A stretch of DNA of 64,000 bases from Alphaproteobacteria bacterium (GTDB lineage: Bacteria > Pseudomonadota > Alphaproteobacteria > GCA-2731375): assembly GCA_016776605.1 (NCBI GenBank), contig JADHTB010000011.1:1-64000 (forward strand), read 5' to 3'. The translations under genes were made by a program, and so were the position numbers. Shown piece by piece: positions 46,329-54,843 of this stretch. How positions within the stretch are numbered: position 1 is the first letter of the stretch; each line of letters opens with the position of its first letter. The notes beneath the pieces were generated by a model. The model saw nothing but the letters and a program-made list of their open reading frames with translations, ran no database searches and was not told the DNA's origin.

Positions 46329-47274
46329 GGGACTTCGCCGATCTGACCCGTGGGTCGAGCAGGGCATAGCAAATATCGACGCCAAAATTAATCACGACAT
46401 AGGCCACCGCGATAAAGGTGACGCAGCCCTGAATGACCATGAAATCGCGGGCGAATATGGAACCGATCAGCAAGCGGCCGACGCCGGGTAGGGCAAAAAT
46501 GGATTCGATAATAATCGAACCGCCGATCAGCGCGCCGACCTGTAGGCCCAGCAGCGTGATCAATGAAAACGAGGCCGGCCGCATGGCGTGAACCCACAGG
46601 ATACGGCCTACCGGCATCCCCTTGGCCCGCGCCATGGAGATATAATCCTCCTGCAACACGCCGATCATGTCCGAGCGCAGCACCCGGGCCAGCAGGGTCC
46701 ATTCCGCCAAGGCGAAACTCAACGATGGCAGAATGAAATTCCGCAGGTTGATCCACAGGCCTTCGGATATAGGTTCATAGCCGGTCACGGGTAACCAGTC
46801 GAGCCAAAGGCCAAAGACATAGATCAGGATGATCGCCATCATGAAATTTGGCACCGAGAGACAGAAAAAACCGCCCACGGTAACGATCCGGTCGAAACGG
46901 CTGTTGCTACGAAGGGCACTGATGATGCCCAGCGGCAGGGCCAATAACAGGGCCATGACCTGAGCAAGCAGCACCAGTTCCAGGGATACCGGAAAACGGG
47001 TCATGATGGCATCAAGCACCAATTCACCGGTGCGGAAGGAATGCCCCCAATCGCCGGTTAAAATCCCGCCCAGCCATTCGGCGTAACGTACCAACGCCGG
47101 ACGGTTGAGGCCAATTTCCTGGCGAATTGCCTCGACCTCTTCCTCCGACGAGTCAAGCCCGGCGATATCGTAGGCGATATCGCCGGGCAGAACATTGACC
47201 AGCATGAAGGTAACAAAGGTAACGGCCAGCAACACCGCCAGCAAATGAACAAACCTGGCTGCTAGATAGCGCAT
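46321..47274 (-). CDS. dppB: ABC transporter permease (DppB type)
   Basis: A 317-residue permease with about six membrane segments. The opening RYLAARFVHLLAVLLAVTFVTF, the periplasmic loop IRQEIGLNRP and the EAA loop DYISMARAKGMPVGRIL are typical of DppB. The order binding protein, dppB, dppC on the minus strand faces the two ATPase genes on the plus strand. Confidence 0.93.
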   Translation of the reverse strand: MRYLAARFVHLLAVLLAVTFVTFMLVNVLPGDIAYDIAGLDSSEEEVEAIRQEIGLNRPALVRYAEWLGGILTGDWGHSFRTGELVLDAIMTRFPVSLELVLLAQVMALLLALPLGIISALRSNSRFDRIVTVGGFFCLSVPNFMMAIILIYVFGLWLDWLPVTGYEPISEGLWINLRNFILPSLSFALAEWTLLARVLRSDMIGVLQEDYISMARAKGMPVGRILWVHAMRPASFSLITLLGLQVGALIGGSIIIESIFALPGVGRLLIGSIFARDFMVIQGCVTFIAVAYVVINFGVDICYALLDPRVRSAKSHG

Positions 47275-47321
47275 TGGCTACGTCCTTGAAAAACCGGGAC
47301 GCTCAACAACCAGCCGAGGAT

Positions 47322-48854
47322 CTAGCCGTTGTCCTTCCACATATACCAGACATACGCGGTGCCATAGCTGAAGCCCCGAATGCCCTTTACGCTGGGTTGG
47401 GTGATTATGTGGTAACGATTGCCCTGACCAAAGGCCATGTTGCTGGTCTTGTTGATATAAGCCGACAATTTGCATTGCATGGCTTCACGGGTTTTCTGGG
47501 CCTTCGCGGTACGCATGCCAAGCGCCAGCATGTCCAACTCTTTCGTCTTGTTGCGTGTGATGTTGTAGGGGCTCTTGGAATACGAGAGAGCGAAGAGTTG
47601 CGCGCCGACATCAATGGCGTCGGCGATCCGCCAGCCACTCATCATGTACTTGTTGGTAAACACGCGTTTGACCAGGATGCTCTGGTCAACCGGGACCAGT
47701 TCCAGCTCGATGCCGGCTTTTTTCAGCAGCTGCTGATGGATCTCGCTGCCCTCGCGGCCACGGGGCGTGGTGGTGTGGATCATTTGCAGCTTGATCGGTT
47801 TGCCGTATTGCTTGACCAGCGCCTTGGCTTTTTCCAGGCTGTGCGTTGGATAGTTCACATCGCCACATTTGAAGGGCATGGGATGCTCGACATACGGCCG
47901 GGTATCCTTCCACAAAACCTTGTTGGATATTTTCTGACTCAGGGCATAACGGACCGCTTGCCGGACGTTCTCGTTGTCCAACGGCGGCTTGCTGGCGTTC
48001 AGCAGGAGAAGATTGGAGCCGCCACCATCCTGCACGAAAACATTTATGCTTTTGTCTTTCTTGGCATTGATGATGGAGTTTGCGCGATCGGTCCAAATCA
48101 CGTCCACGTCACCGGCCTTCAGGCTTTGAAAGCGCGTTTGGGGGTCGGGCAGGATACGATAGACGATCTTGTCCAGGTGGATCTTGTCCTTGTCCCAATA
48201 GTTCGGGTTCTTGGTGACGATGATACGGTCACCGCCGCGCCATTCCTGGAAGATGTAGGGACCTGTGCCAATGGGCGAACGGTTCTGCTTGCCCGCCGCC
48301 GTTTGCTCCGGCGATTCAATTAACGACGCCATGTCACGGCCGCCGATTGTCGGTAGGAAACCCTGCCAGGGATGCGCAAGGGTAAAACGGACCGTGTGGG
48401 CATCCACCACTGCCGCACCCTTGATAGCGGTGATAAAGCCGCGTGAGCGAGATTTGTTTTTCGGATCCAGGATGCGGTTGTAATGGGCCGCGACGTCGGA
48501 GGCATCAAAATCACTGCCGTCGTGGAACTTTACGCCCTCGCGTAGCTTTACCGTCCAGGTTAATCCGTCATCGCTGTTGGACCAGGATGTCGCCAGAAAG
48601 GGCTTCCATTGTCCGTCGGGCGTGTACATCAACAGCGGTTCTTCAATGGCGCCCGCTACGGTGCGCCCGGAGACGCCGTACACGCCGCCCTTGACCGTAT
48701 CAAACCCCCGGACATCGGTTTCAAGTCCGACGGTCAAGGTGCCGCCGTTTTTCGGTGCCGCCTGCACGGAGCCGGCCACGGCGGCAATCGATGCCGCCAG
48801 AACAAGCGCTGCGCCGCGGCGCATATTGGTAGATACTGCATCTTTCATGATCAT
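47322..48854 (-). CDS. dppA: ABC transporter substrate-binding protein (SBP family 5)
   Basis: A 510-residue periplasmic binding protein. The Sec signal lies in MRRGAALVLAASIAAVAGSVQA and the mature protein begins APKNGGTLTVGL. Family 5 signatures WTVKLREGVKFHDGSDFDASDV and GTGPYIFQEW are present. ATG 48854 follows GGGGGAG at six bases. Family members bind peptides, nickel, opines or sugars; the ligand is not readable. Expressed ahead of dppB and dppC. Confidence 0.9.
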   Translation of the reverse strand: MIMKDAVSTNMRRGAALVLAASIAAVAGSVQAAPKNGGTLTVGLETDVRGFDTVKGGVYGVSGRTVAGAIEEPLLMYTPDGQWKPFLATSWSNSDDGLTWTVKLREGVKFHDGSDFDASDVAAHYNRILDPKNKSRSRGFITAIKGAAVVDAHTVRFTLAHPWQGFLPTIGGRDMASLIESPEQTAAGKQNRSPIGTGPYIFQEWRGGDRIIVTKNPNYWDKDKIHLDKIVYRILPDPQTRFQSLKAGDVDVIWTDRANSIINAKKDKSINVFVQDGGGSNLLLLNASKPPLDNENVRQAVRYALSQKISNKVLWKDTRPYVEHPMPFKCGDVNYPTHSLEKAKALVKQYGKPIKLQMIHTTTPRGREGSEIHQQLLKKAGIELELVPVDQSILVKRVFTNKYMMSGWRIADAIDVGAQLFALSYSKSPYNITRNKTKELDMLALGMRTAKAQKTREAMQCKLSAYINKTSNMAFGQGNRYHIITQPSVKGIRGFSYGTAYVWYMWKDNG

Positions 48855-49144
48855 GATAATCTCCCCCGCCTCTTGTGATTTATATTGCTTGGCCGATCCC
48901 AATCAGCCAGCCAGTGTTGAGGCCCTGCCATGATACCGCCAAGTGGGTTGGGCGCAACAATAATACCTTACTAATTATAGTTGGGTGCTGCCGCGATTTG
49001 TCTGAATTCCGGCAATATAAGTGTGCCCATCAGCACGATTGCCGAAAAAACGGCTGACACGCACGCAAATGTAACAAAATTAATAAATTATTTAGCGATT
49101 GGACATAACGTGCCAACAGGGGCGATTATCTTTTGGGGAATGTT

Positions 49145-49726
49145 GTGCGAATTAGCCGTAGGGACATATCAACGGAACAGTCGGACGCGGTTCGCCGTCA
49201 GTTGAGCCTGCTTTCCGCCGCGGCGGATCAGGTTTGGCCCGTGTGCGGCCCGACCTGTCCAAGTAGCGTGGCGCAAAATTGTCATTCCGGCTGTCCGGAT
49301 ATTCCGCGGGCGCTGTCGGATGCGCCGGAGGAACACCCTCTGGAGGCCAGGATTGCCCCCTTGGTTTATGAATTGCGTCGGCTGGACGGCTTTCGCGCCT
49401 GTTGGTCCTGTGAAGGCCACGAGAGATTTGGCGGCCTATGGAAGCTGCCGCAGGTTTGGTTTTATGCGGAGTCTCAGATTAATGTTCGGGTGCTTGCCGA
49501 TGCCATCGCGGCATTGGGCCAAAAGGGTGCCTTGCAGGCCAAATGGGAGGTGGTGGTTACCCATTCCGATGCGGACAATCCCGATACCACCTATGCCTTG
49601 CGGCCGAAACATGGCGAGGATCCGAAGCCGCTTAGCGCCTTGCAGGCGGACGTGGTGAGCATCACCAATTCCCTGGTGGCTATCTGCCGCGATCAGGCCA
49701 AATCCCTACAGGCTGTGGTCTCCTGA
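49145..49726 (+). CDS. Cys-rich cytoplasmic protein of unknown function
   Basis: A roughly 193-residue protein with clustered cysteines: VCGPTCPSS, NCHSGCPD and RACWSCEGHERFGG. They fit a metal site, perhaps zinc. The middle is helical, then a stretch (WEVVVTHSDADNPDTTYALRP) that looks like beta strands. GTG 49145 has GGGG about seven bases upstream; TTG 49133 is possible. No family recognised. It stands alone after an AT-rich 290-base gap. Confidence 0.65.
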   Translation: MRISRRDISTEQSDAVRRQLSLLSAAADQVWPVCGPTCPSSVAQNCHSGCPDIPRALSDAPEEHPLEARIAPLVYELRRLDGFRACWSCEGHERFGGLWKLPQVWFYAESQINVRVLADAIAALGQKGALQAKWEVVVTHSDADNPDTTYALRPKHGEDPKPLSALQADVVSITNSLVAICRDQAKSLQAVVS

Positions 49727-49859
49727 TCTGCCGCGCGCTGGCCGGCCCCAGTCGGATTGTGCTACACGATCCAGCTTGTTACCTGTGGGCTAATGAAGCG
49801 CATCACGATGCCGTCGCGCATCCGTTAAGTTGTCCGTCCGTTAAACCAGGAAGCCTCAA

Positions 49860-50708
49860 ATGCAAAATATTGATGTGAATTTCTCTGCCCTGGCGGAGGA
49901 GGTTTATGGCCTGATCCTGGTCTATGGTCTGGATATCCTGGGCGCATTCTTCATTCTGTTTGTCGGCTGGCGGGCCGCCGGCATGGTGGAACGCGCCACG
50001 GCCCGGGCCTTGGACCGGGTGCCGCGCATGGACGAAACCCTAAAGCCGTTCCTGGGCTCTCTGGTCCGTTATGGCATTTTATCGGTTACCCTGGTGGCGG
50101 TGCTGTCCCAGTTCGGGGTCGAGACCACCTCGATCATCGCCGTTCTGGGCGCCGCCGGTCTGGCGATTGGCCTGGCCCTGCAGGGAACCCTGCGGAATAT
50201 TTCGGCCGGCGTGATGTTGTTGTTCCTGCGGCCCTTCAAGGTGGGCGATTTCATTGATACCGGCGGTATCTCGGGGACGGTGAACAGCATCGGTCTGTTT
50301 ACTTCGGAAATGACCACGGGCAACGGCCTCTATCTGTCGGTGCCCAACAATCAACTTTGGAATACCGCTATCACCAATTATTCCCGCAGTCCCACCCGGC
50401 GCGTGGATATCGTCGTTGGTATTGGCTATGACGACGATATTGAACAAGGACTGGCGATCCTGTTGGCCTTGATGCAAGCTGATCCGCGCACATTGAAAGA
50501 TCCGGCACCAGAGACCGCCGTCGTCGCATTAGGCCCCTCGTCGGTTGATCTGAACATGCGCTATTGGTGCAATTCCAGCGAATTAAGGGGGTTGCAATTC
50601 GATTTGCACAAGGCGGCCAAAAAGGCCCTGAATCAGGCCGGTATTTCCATTCCCTACCCGCAGCAGGACGTGCATATGCACAAGGTCGGCGGCCCGCCGC
50701 TGGATTAA
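49860..50708 (+). CDS. mscS: Small-conductance mechanosensitive channel
   Basis: A 282-residue MscS with three N-terminal membrane helices; TM3 (TSIIAVLGAAGLAIGLALQGTL) has the Gly/Ala packing pattern, followed by the beta domain (GDFIDTGGISGTVNSIGLFTSEM, PNNQLWN) and the alpha/beta C-terminus. It opens on hypo-osmotic shock. AGGAAG lies six bases before the ATG. The stop codon is inside a 23-bp hairpin. Confidence 0.94.
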   Translation: MQNIDVNFSALAEEVYGLILVYGLDILGAFFILFVGWRAAGMVERATARALDRVPRMDETLKPFLGSLVRYGILSVTLVAVLSQFGVETTSIIAVLGAAGLAIGLALQGTLRNISAGVMLLFLRPFKVGDFIDTGGISGTVNSIGLFTSEMTTGNGLYLSVPNNQLWNTAITNYSRSPTRRVDIVVGIGYDDDIEQGLAILLALMQADPRTLKDPAPETAVVALGPSSVDLNMRYWCNSSELRGLQFDLHKAAKKALNQAGISIPYPQQDVHMHKVGGPPLD

Positions 50709-50754
50709 TACCAACCGATGCTGATAGGTCCCTATCAGCGTCGGTTGGTATTAA
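50705..50754. terminator. 23-bp hairpin holding the stop codons of mscS and the NrtS-like gene
   Basis: Arms 50705-50727 and 50732-50754 pair over 23 positions with a single T-G wobble and a GTCC loop. The mscS TAA is at 50706-50708 in the left arm and the convergent gene's TAA at 50751-50753 in the right arm. Very likely a bidirectional end signal or an inserted palindromic element. Confidence 0.75.
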
Positions 50755-51008
50755 TCGTGATCCCGTTGCCACTGCGCCCGTTTTCCCATGATTGCCCCCC
50801 ACGTGGTCACGCAGTAGGGAACCGCATAGGTTAATGCTATTTTTAGCGGCGGTGGCATCCCGCCCGCCAGGATGACATCGCCATGGTTGATCGCGGTCAG
50901 AATGGTCCCCACCACAAGCGCGGTAAGGAAAGCTTTCTTCGGCGTGTTATCCCCGAAAATCAACTGTGACAGCGGTGGCGCGGCGGTATGATTGACGCTT
51001 TGTGACAT
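50751..51008 (-). CDS. NrtS-like small membrane protein
   Basis: An 85-residue protein with two hydrophobic segments. KKAFLTALVVGTILTAINHGD and KIALTYAVPYCVTTWGA match the pattern I recall for the NrtS family, first described as a nitrate/nitrite transporter component. ATG 51008 follows GGGA; ATG 51020 and GTG 51047 are alternatives. No nitrate genes are near, so its role here is uncertain. Confidence 0.7.
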   Translation of the reverse strand: MSQSVNHTAAPPLSQLIFGDNTPKKAFLTALVVGTILTAINHGDVILAGGMPPPLKIALTYAVPYCVTTWGAIMGKRAQWQRDHD

Positions 51009-51251
51009 TGGCAATCCCATATTCGACCGGCCCGTTGATAGGACCATGGATAATCGGACCCTGGATAATGACCTAAATTTTTCGCCAAAACCATGAATCC
51101 CGTATCACATTCGTGCGCACGGCTACCGATACAGCGCCGCGTCGCATGCATCTGCCCGAAAATTACCGCAGAGCGTCTCAATGGGTTCCTATCGGGGCAA
51201 CCTGGTATTACAGTCATTGCCTGTTCATCGGCATGCGTGGGGATCCCAACA

Positions 51252-52505
51252 ATGTTATCGACAGTGGACGAGTTAAACGAACCGTTGCAATGGCCCGAAG
51301 ACGGCATCACGCGGATACCCTATCGGCTGTATTCGGATCCAGAAATCTATGCCCTGGAACAGCAGCGGATCTTTCGCGGCCCGGTGTGGAACTTCCTCTG
51401 CCTCGAAATCGACATACCCAATGCGGGCGACTTTAAAACCTCGACGGTGGGTGAAGTTCCGGTCATCGTCACCCGCGACGAAAATGGCGACGTGCATGCC
51501 ATGGTCAACCGCTGCGTCCACAAGGGCGCGCTGGTCTGCCTCAAGGAAAAGGGCAACGCCAAGCTGCTGACCTGCATCTATCATTCCTGGTCATTCGATC
51601 TGGAGGGCCGTTTGAAGGGGGTTGCCTTTCGCAACGGCCTGAAGGGCAAGGGCGGTCTGCCCAAGGATTTCGATGCCAGCCAACACAGGTTGGAGCCCTT
51701 GCGGGTCGAAGTCTTCTGCGGTTTGGTCTTTGGCACGTTTTCCGATGCCACGCCCACGGTGGAAAGCTATCTGGGCAAGCCCATGTCTAAATTCCTGCGC
51801 CGTAACCTGGGCCGCACCTTGAAGCCTCTGGGCATGCACAGTCAGATCATCCACAATAATTGGAAGCTGTATGGCGAGAACGTGCGGGATTCCTATCACG
51901 CCACCTTGCTGCATACCTTTTATACGACCTTCAAAATCAACCGCCTGGACATGGATGGCGGCATCGTCCTGGCCGAGGACAAATGGCACAGCATCAGCTA
52001 CGCCAAGCGGGCGACGCTTGAAGAGGCGCCGGAATACAAAGCAGAGAAAATTCATTCCGTACAATATGACGCCAATCTGGCCGGCCCTAAATTGTTGGAT
52101 TCCTGGCCCGAGTTTGAAGACGGTATAACCCATTCCATCCAGGCAATTTTCCCCAATCTGGCCATTCAGTTCACCCTGAATTCCCTGTGCGTGCGTTTCT
52201 TCGTGCCCCGTGGCGTCGAAAAGACAGAGCTGTTCTGGTTCTATGTGGGTTATGAGGATGACGATGAAGAGAAAACGGCGATGCGGGTAATGCAGGGCAA
52301 TCTGACCGGGGCATCGGGGCTGGTCTCGCTGGAGGACGGCTGCATCAACGAATTCGTGCAGCGCGGGACACGTGGCAGCGCCGAGGAGATGGGACTGGCG
52401 GAAATGGGCGGACGCGACGTTGAAAGCTCGGATCACAGCCGGGCCACGGAAACGGCGATCCGCGGCTTTTGGACCGGTTACCGCAAGATCATGGATATCC
52501 CTTGA
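51252..52505 (+). CDS. Rieske non-haem iron oxygenase, alpha subunit
   Basis: A 417-residue large subunit of a ring-hydroxylating-type oxygenase. The Rieske cluster ligands are in CVHKGA and CIYHSW (the first motif has Lys where Arg is usual). The mononuclear iron histidines lie in RDSYHATLLH. Overall layout resembles anthranilate/salicylate-type dioxygenases. ATG 51252 is preceded by GGGGA; the open frame starts at 51093. A beta subunit follows directly. No reductase or ferredoxin gene lies nearby, so electrons must come from elsewhere. Confidence 0.9.
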   Translation: MLSTVDELNEPLQWPEDGITRIPYRLYSDPEIYALEQQRIFRGPVWNFLCLEIDIPNAGDFKTSTVGEVPVIVTRDENGDVHAMVNRCVHKGALVCLKEKGNAKLLTCIYHSWSFDLEGRLKGVAFRNGLKGKGGLPKDFDASQHRLEPLRVEVFCGLVFGTFSDATPTVESYLGKPMSKFLRRNLGRTLKPLGMHSQIIHNNWKLYGENVRDSYHATLLHTFYTTFKINRLDMDGGIVLAEDKWHSISYAKRATLEEAPEYKAEKIHSVQYDANLAGPKLLDSWPEFEDGITHSIQAIFPNLAIQFTLNSLCVRFFVPRGVEKTELFWFYVGYEDDDEEKTAMRVMQGNLTGASGLVSLEDGCINEFVQRGTRGSAEEMGLAEMGGRDVESSDHSRATETAIRGFWTGYRKIMDIP

Positions 52506-52506
52506 G

Positions 52507-52983
52507 ATGAGTAGCGATATGAGTACCCGAACCGATATAGAAGATTTCATCGCCGCCTATGCGCACGGCATCGACGATGGCGCATTGGATGACTGGCCCG
52601 GCTATTTCACCGAGGATGGGATCTATCAGATCATCACCCGTGAAACCTTCGAAGCCGGCCTGCCCCTGGGCATCATGCTGTGCGAGGGCCGGGGCATGAT
52701 GGCGGACCGTATCAAGGCCATGCAGACGGCGAATATTTACGAAGCGCATACCTATTGCCATCTTCTCGGCCGGTCCCAGATCGATGCAGGGTCTGGGGGC
52801 GTATTCCAGGCACGCACCAACTTCAACGTTGTCCGCACCATGCAGGACGGCGGCAGCCAGATGTTCGCGATAGGCAAATACCTCGATGTGATCGAGATGC
52901 AGGATGACCGCCCTCTATTCAAGGAACGCCGCGTGGTGCTGGAATCCCGCCGCGTCGATATCCTTTTGGTCTATCCGCTTTAG
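52507..52983 (+). CDS. Aromatic-ring-hydroxylating dioxygenase, beta subunit
   Basis: A 158-residue small subunit with the cystatin/NTF2-like fold: DIEDFIAAYAHGIDDGALDDWPGYFTEDGIY and the C-terminal FKERRVVLESRRVDILLVYPL are typical. It starts one base after the alpha-subunit stop. Structural partner of the alpha subunit in an alpha3-beta3 complex. ATG 52519 is an alternative start. Confidence 0.9.
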   Translation: MSSDMSTRTDIEDFIAAYAHGIDDGALDDWPGYFTEDGIYQIITRETFEAGLPLGIMLCEGRGMMADRIKAMQTANIYEAHTYCHLLGRSQIDAGSGGVFQARTNFNVVRTMQDGGSQMFAIGKYLDVIEMQDDRPLFKERRVVLESRRVDILLVYPL

Positions 52984-53009
52984 AAAACCTCAGCGCCCGG
53001 AGAACGGCC

Positions 53010-53801
53010 ATGTCCCAGGACACCTATTACAAGGACCATTGGGTCGCGATTGAGCCCGAGCGGCTGGACCGCTACGAGGCGCAGTTCGTCTGGGGACCAC
53101 GTGGCAACAGGCTGTTGGAACCGGCGGCCATCACGGCGGGGCAGGCGGTGGCGGATTACGGCTGCGGGCCGGGCTATCTGTCGGTGGAACTGGCGGGCCG
53201 GGTCGGGCCGGCCGGGCATATTCATGCCTTTGATATCAACGCGGATTTCGTCAGCCGGACCCGCGATCGAGTGGCCGCCAAAGGTCTGGCCGACCGCGTT
53301 ACCGTCACTCACTTGCAAGGCGATACCCTGCCCCTCGATGACGATAGCCTCGACTGTCTGGTGATCAAGAACGTCATGGTCTACGTGGATGATCCTCTTG
53401 CCAGCTTCCGCGAATTTCGCCGCATGGTGAAGCCGGGCGGCAAGGTGCATGCCATCGACAGCGATTTCTACATGGCGGCGTTCGATCCCATCGACGTGGC
53501 TGATTGGCGCGCGGTCCTGGATGCCGGGATCCACGCCTTTCGCACCCCGGCCATTGGGCGCAAGATGTATGGCCTGGCGCTGCAAGCAGGTTTCACCGAT
53601 GTCGCCGTCGAGGTGATCGCGGCGCCGGATACCTCTGGCCGCATGCTCAATTTTATCAAGAACATGGCAGGCTACGCCCGCGAGGGCGGCGCCCATGACG
53701 AGGAGATCGTCACCAGGGTGGTCGATGTCGCTTCCAGGGCCGTGAAGGACGGTACGTTTTTCGCCCTGAACCCGCAATTCCTGGTCACGGCCACGGTGTA
53801 A
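53010..53801 (+). CDS. SAM-dependent methyltransferase (class I)
   Basis: A 263-residue methyltransferase. The SAM motif VADYGCGPGYLSVEL, the acidic residue in HAFDIN, and DTLPLDDDSLDCLVIKNVM are the usual motifs I, II and IV. Resembles UbiE/Methyltransf_11 proteins. It follows the dioxygenase beta gene by 26 bases, so it probably modifies a substrate or product of the same pathway. Alternative: an unrelated housekeeping methyltransferase. Confidence 0.85.
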   Translation: MSQDTYYKDHWVAIEPERLDRYEAQFVWGPRGNRLLEPAAITAGQAVADYGCGPGYLSVELAGRVGPAGHIHAFDINADFVSRTRDRVAAKGLADRVTVTHLQGDTLPLDDDSLDCLVIKNVMVYVDDPLASFREFRRMVKPGGKVHAIDSDFYMAAFDPIDVADWRAVLDAGIHAFRTPAIGRKMYGLALQAGFTDVAVEVIAAPDTSGRMLNFIKNMAGYAREGGAHDEEIVTRVVDVASRAVKDGTFFALNPQFLVTATV

Positions 53802-53804
53802 GCG

Positions 53805-54545
53805 ATGGCGGTGTCGGTCACCTTTGTTGGCGCGGGCGATGCTTTTGGCAGCGGTGGACGTTTTAACACCTGCATATTGGTTGACGGCAAAAACATCCGC
53901 TTCACCATCGACTTCGGCGCCACCTCGTTGACCGCCCTGAACAAGCTGGAGATCCCGCACAATTCCATCGACGCCATTCTGTTGACCCATATGCACGGCG
54001 ATCATTTTGGCGGCATCCCCTTCATGCTGCTGGACGCCATGCTGGGCGCCCGGCGGGACAGACCGCTGACCATCGCCGGCCCGAAAAACCTGGCCGCGCG
54101 CATCGCGGCGGCGACCGAGGCGCTGTTCCCCGGATCAAGCGCCATGACGCCGAAATTTCCCATAAATTATGTGGAGATGACGGTAGGCCAACCCAACGAG
54201 GTTCTCGGCCTGACGGTCACGCCGCATGCCGCCAGGCACACACCGCAAACCGACCCAACGGCGTTGCGGGTCGCGGTCGACGACAAAATTGTCACCTACT
54301 CCGGCGATGGCGAGTGGACACCGGATCTAAACGCGGCCAGCCGAGACGCCGATCTGTTCATCGCCGAATGCTACTTCCACGGAAAGGCGGTCAAGGGCCA
54401 CATGAGCTATCCCGACATCCAGGCGCACAAGGCCGGCTTCGCCGCCAAACGCATGATCCTGACCCATTTAGGCCCCGAAATGCTCGCCAATGCCGACCGT
54501 TTGCCCGAGCAATGCGCCGAGGATGGTTTGGTGGTTAGGCTTTAG
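53805..54545 (+). CDS. Metallo-beta-lactamase-fold hydrolase
   Basis: A 246-residue hydrolase with the zinc motif LLTHMHGDHFGG, later SGDGEWTP and LTHLGPEM, in the arrangement of RNase Z/arylsulfatase-like MBL proteins. It starts three bases after the methyltransferase stop, so it belongs to the same transcript. It may open a ring or hydrolyse an ester or thioester in the pathway; this is inference. Confidence 0.87.
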   Translation: MAVSVTFVGAGDAFGSGGRFNTCILVDGKNIRFTIDFGATSLTALNKLEIPHNSIDAILLTHMHGDHFGGIPFMLLDAMLGARRDRPLTIAGPKNLAARIAAATEALFPGSSAMTPKFPINYVEMTVGQPNEVLGLTVTPHAARHTPQTDPTALRVAVDDKIVTYSGDGEWTPDLNAASRDADLFIAECYFHGKAVKGHMSYPDIQAHKAGFAAKRMILTHLGPEMLANADRLPEQCAEDGLVVRL

Positions 54546-54843
54546 ATCGGTGGGGCGGGCGGTGGCGGACTGTCGGATTATCTAGCCGCCGCTAAATTCA
54601 ACAGTTTGTGTGTAGTGACGTGAACCGCATGAAGTGTGTCCTGTGACAGTTGCACTGCGCCAATAGTGTGAGAATGAAGGTATTGATAAGAATGCGAATG
54701 CACTGGCCTGCAAAATTCTGCAAATTAAGTTGGCGCCATGATTGTCGCTTCTCATAATTGTAAATAATATATATTATAATTTTTGTAAGCTGAAAATTAC
54801 CTGAAGATTATCCGTACACTACTTAAATAATTGAGTGGGGACA
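54546..54843. promoter_or_regulatory. AT-rich region before the lipase gene
   Basis: About 300 bases, strongly AT-rich from 54660 to 54830, with no gene. It likely holds the lipase promoter. No confident -35/-10 pair was identified. Confidence 0.35.

Noticed and set aside
47274..48323. 349-codon frame opposite the substrate-binding protein gene
   Set aside because: Shadow; the binding protein has signal peptide and family motifs.
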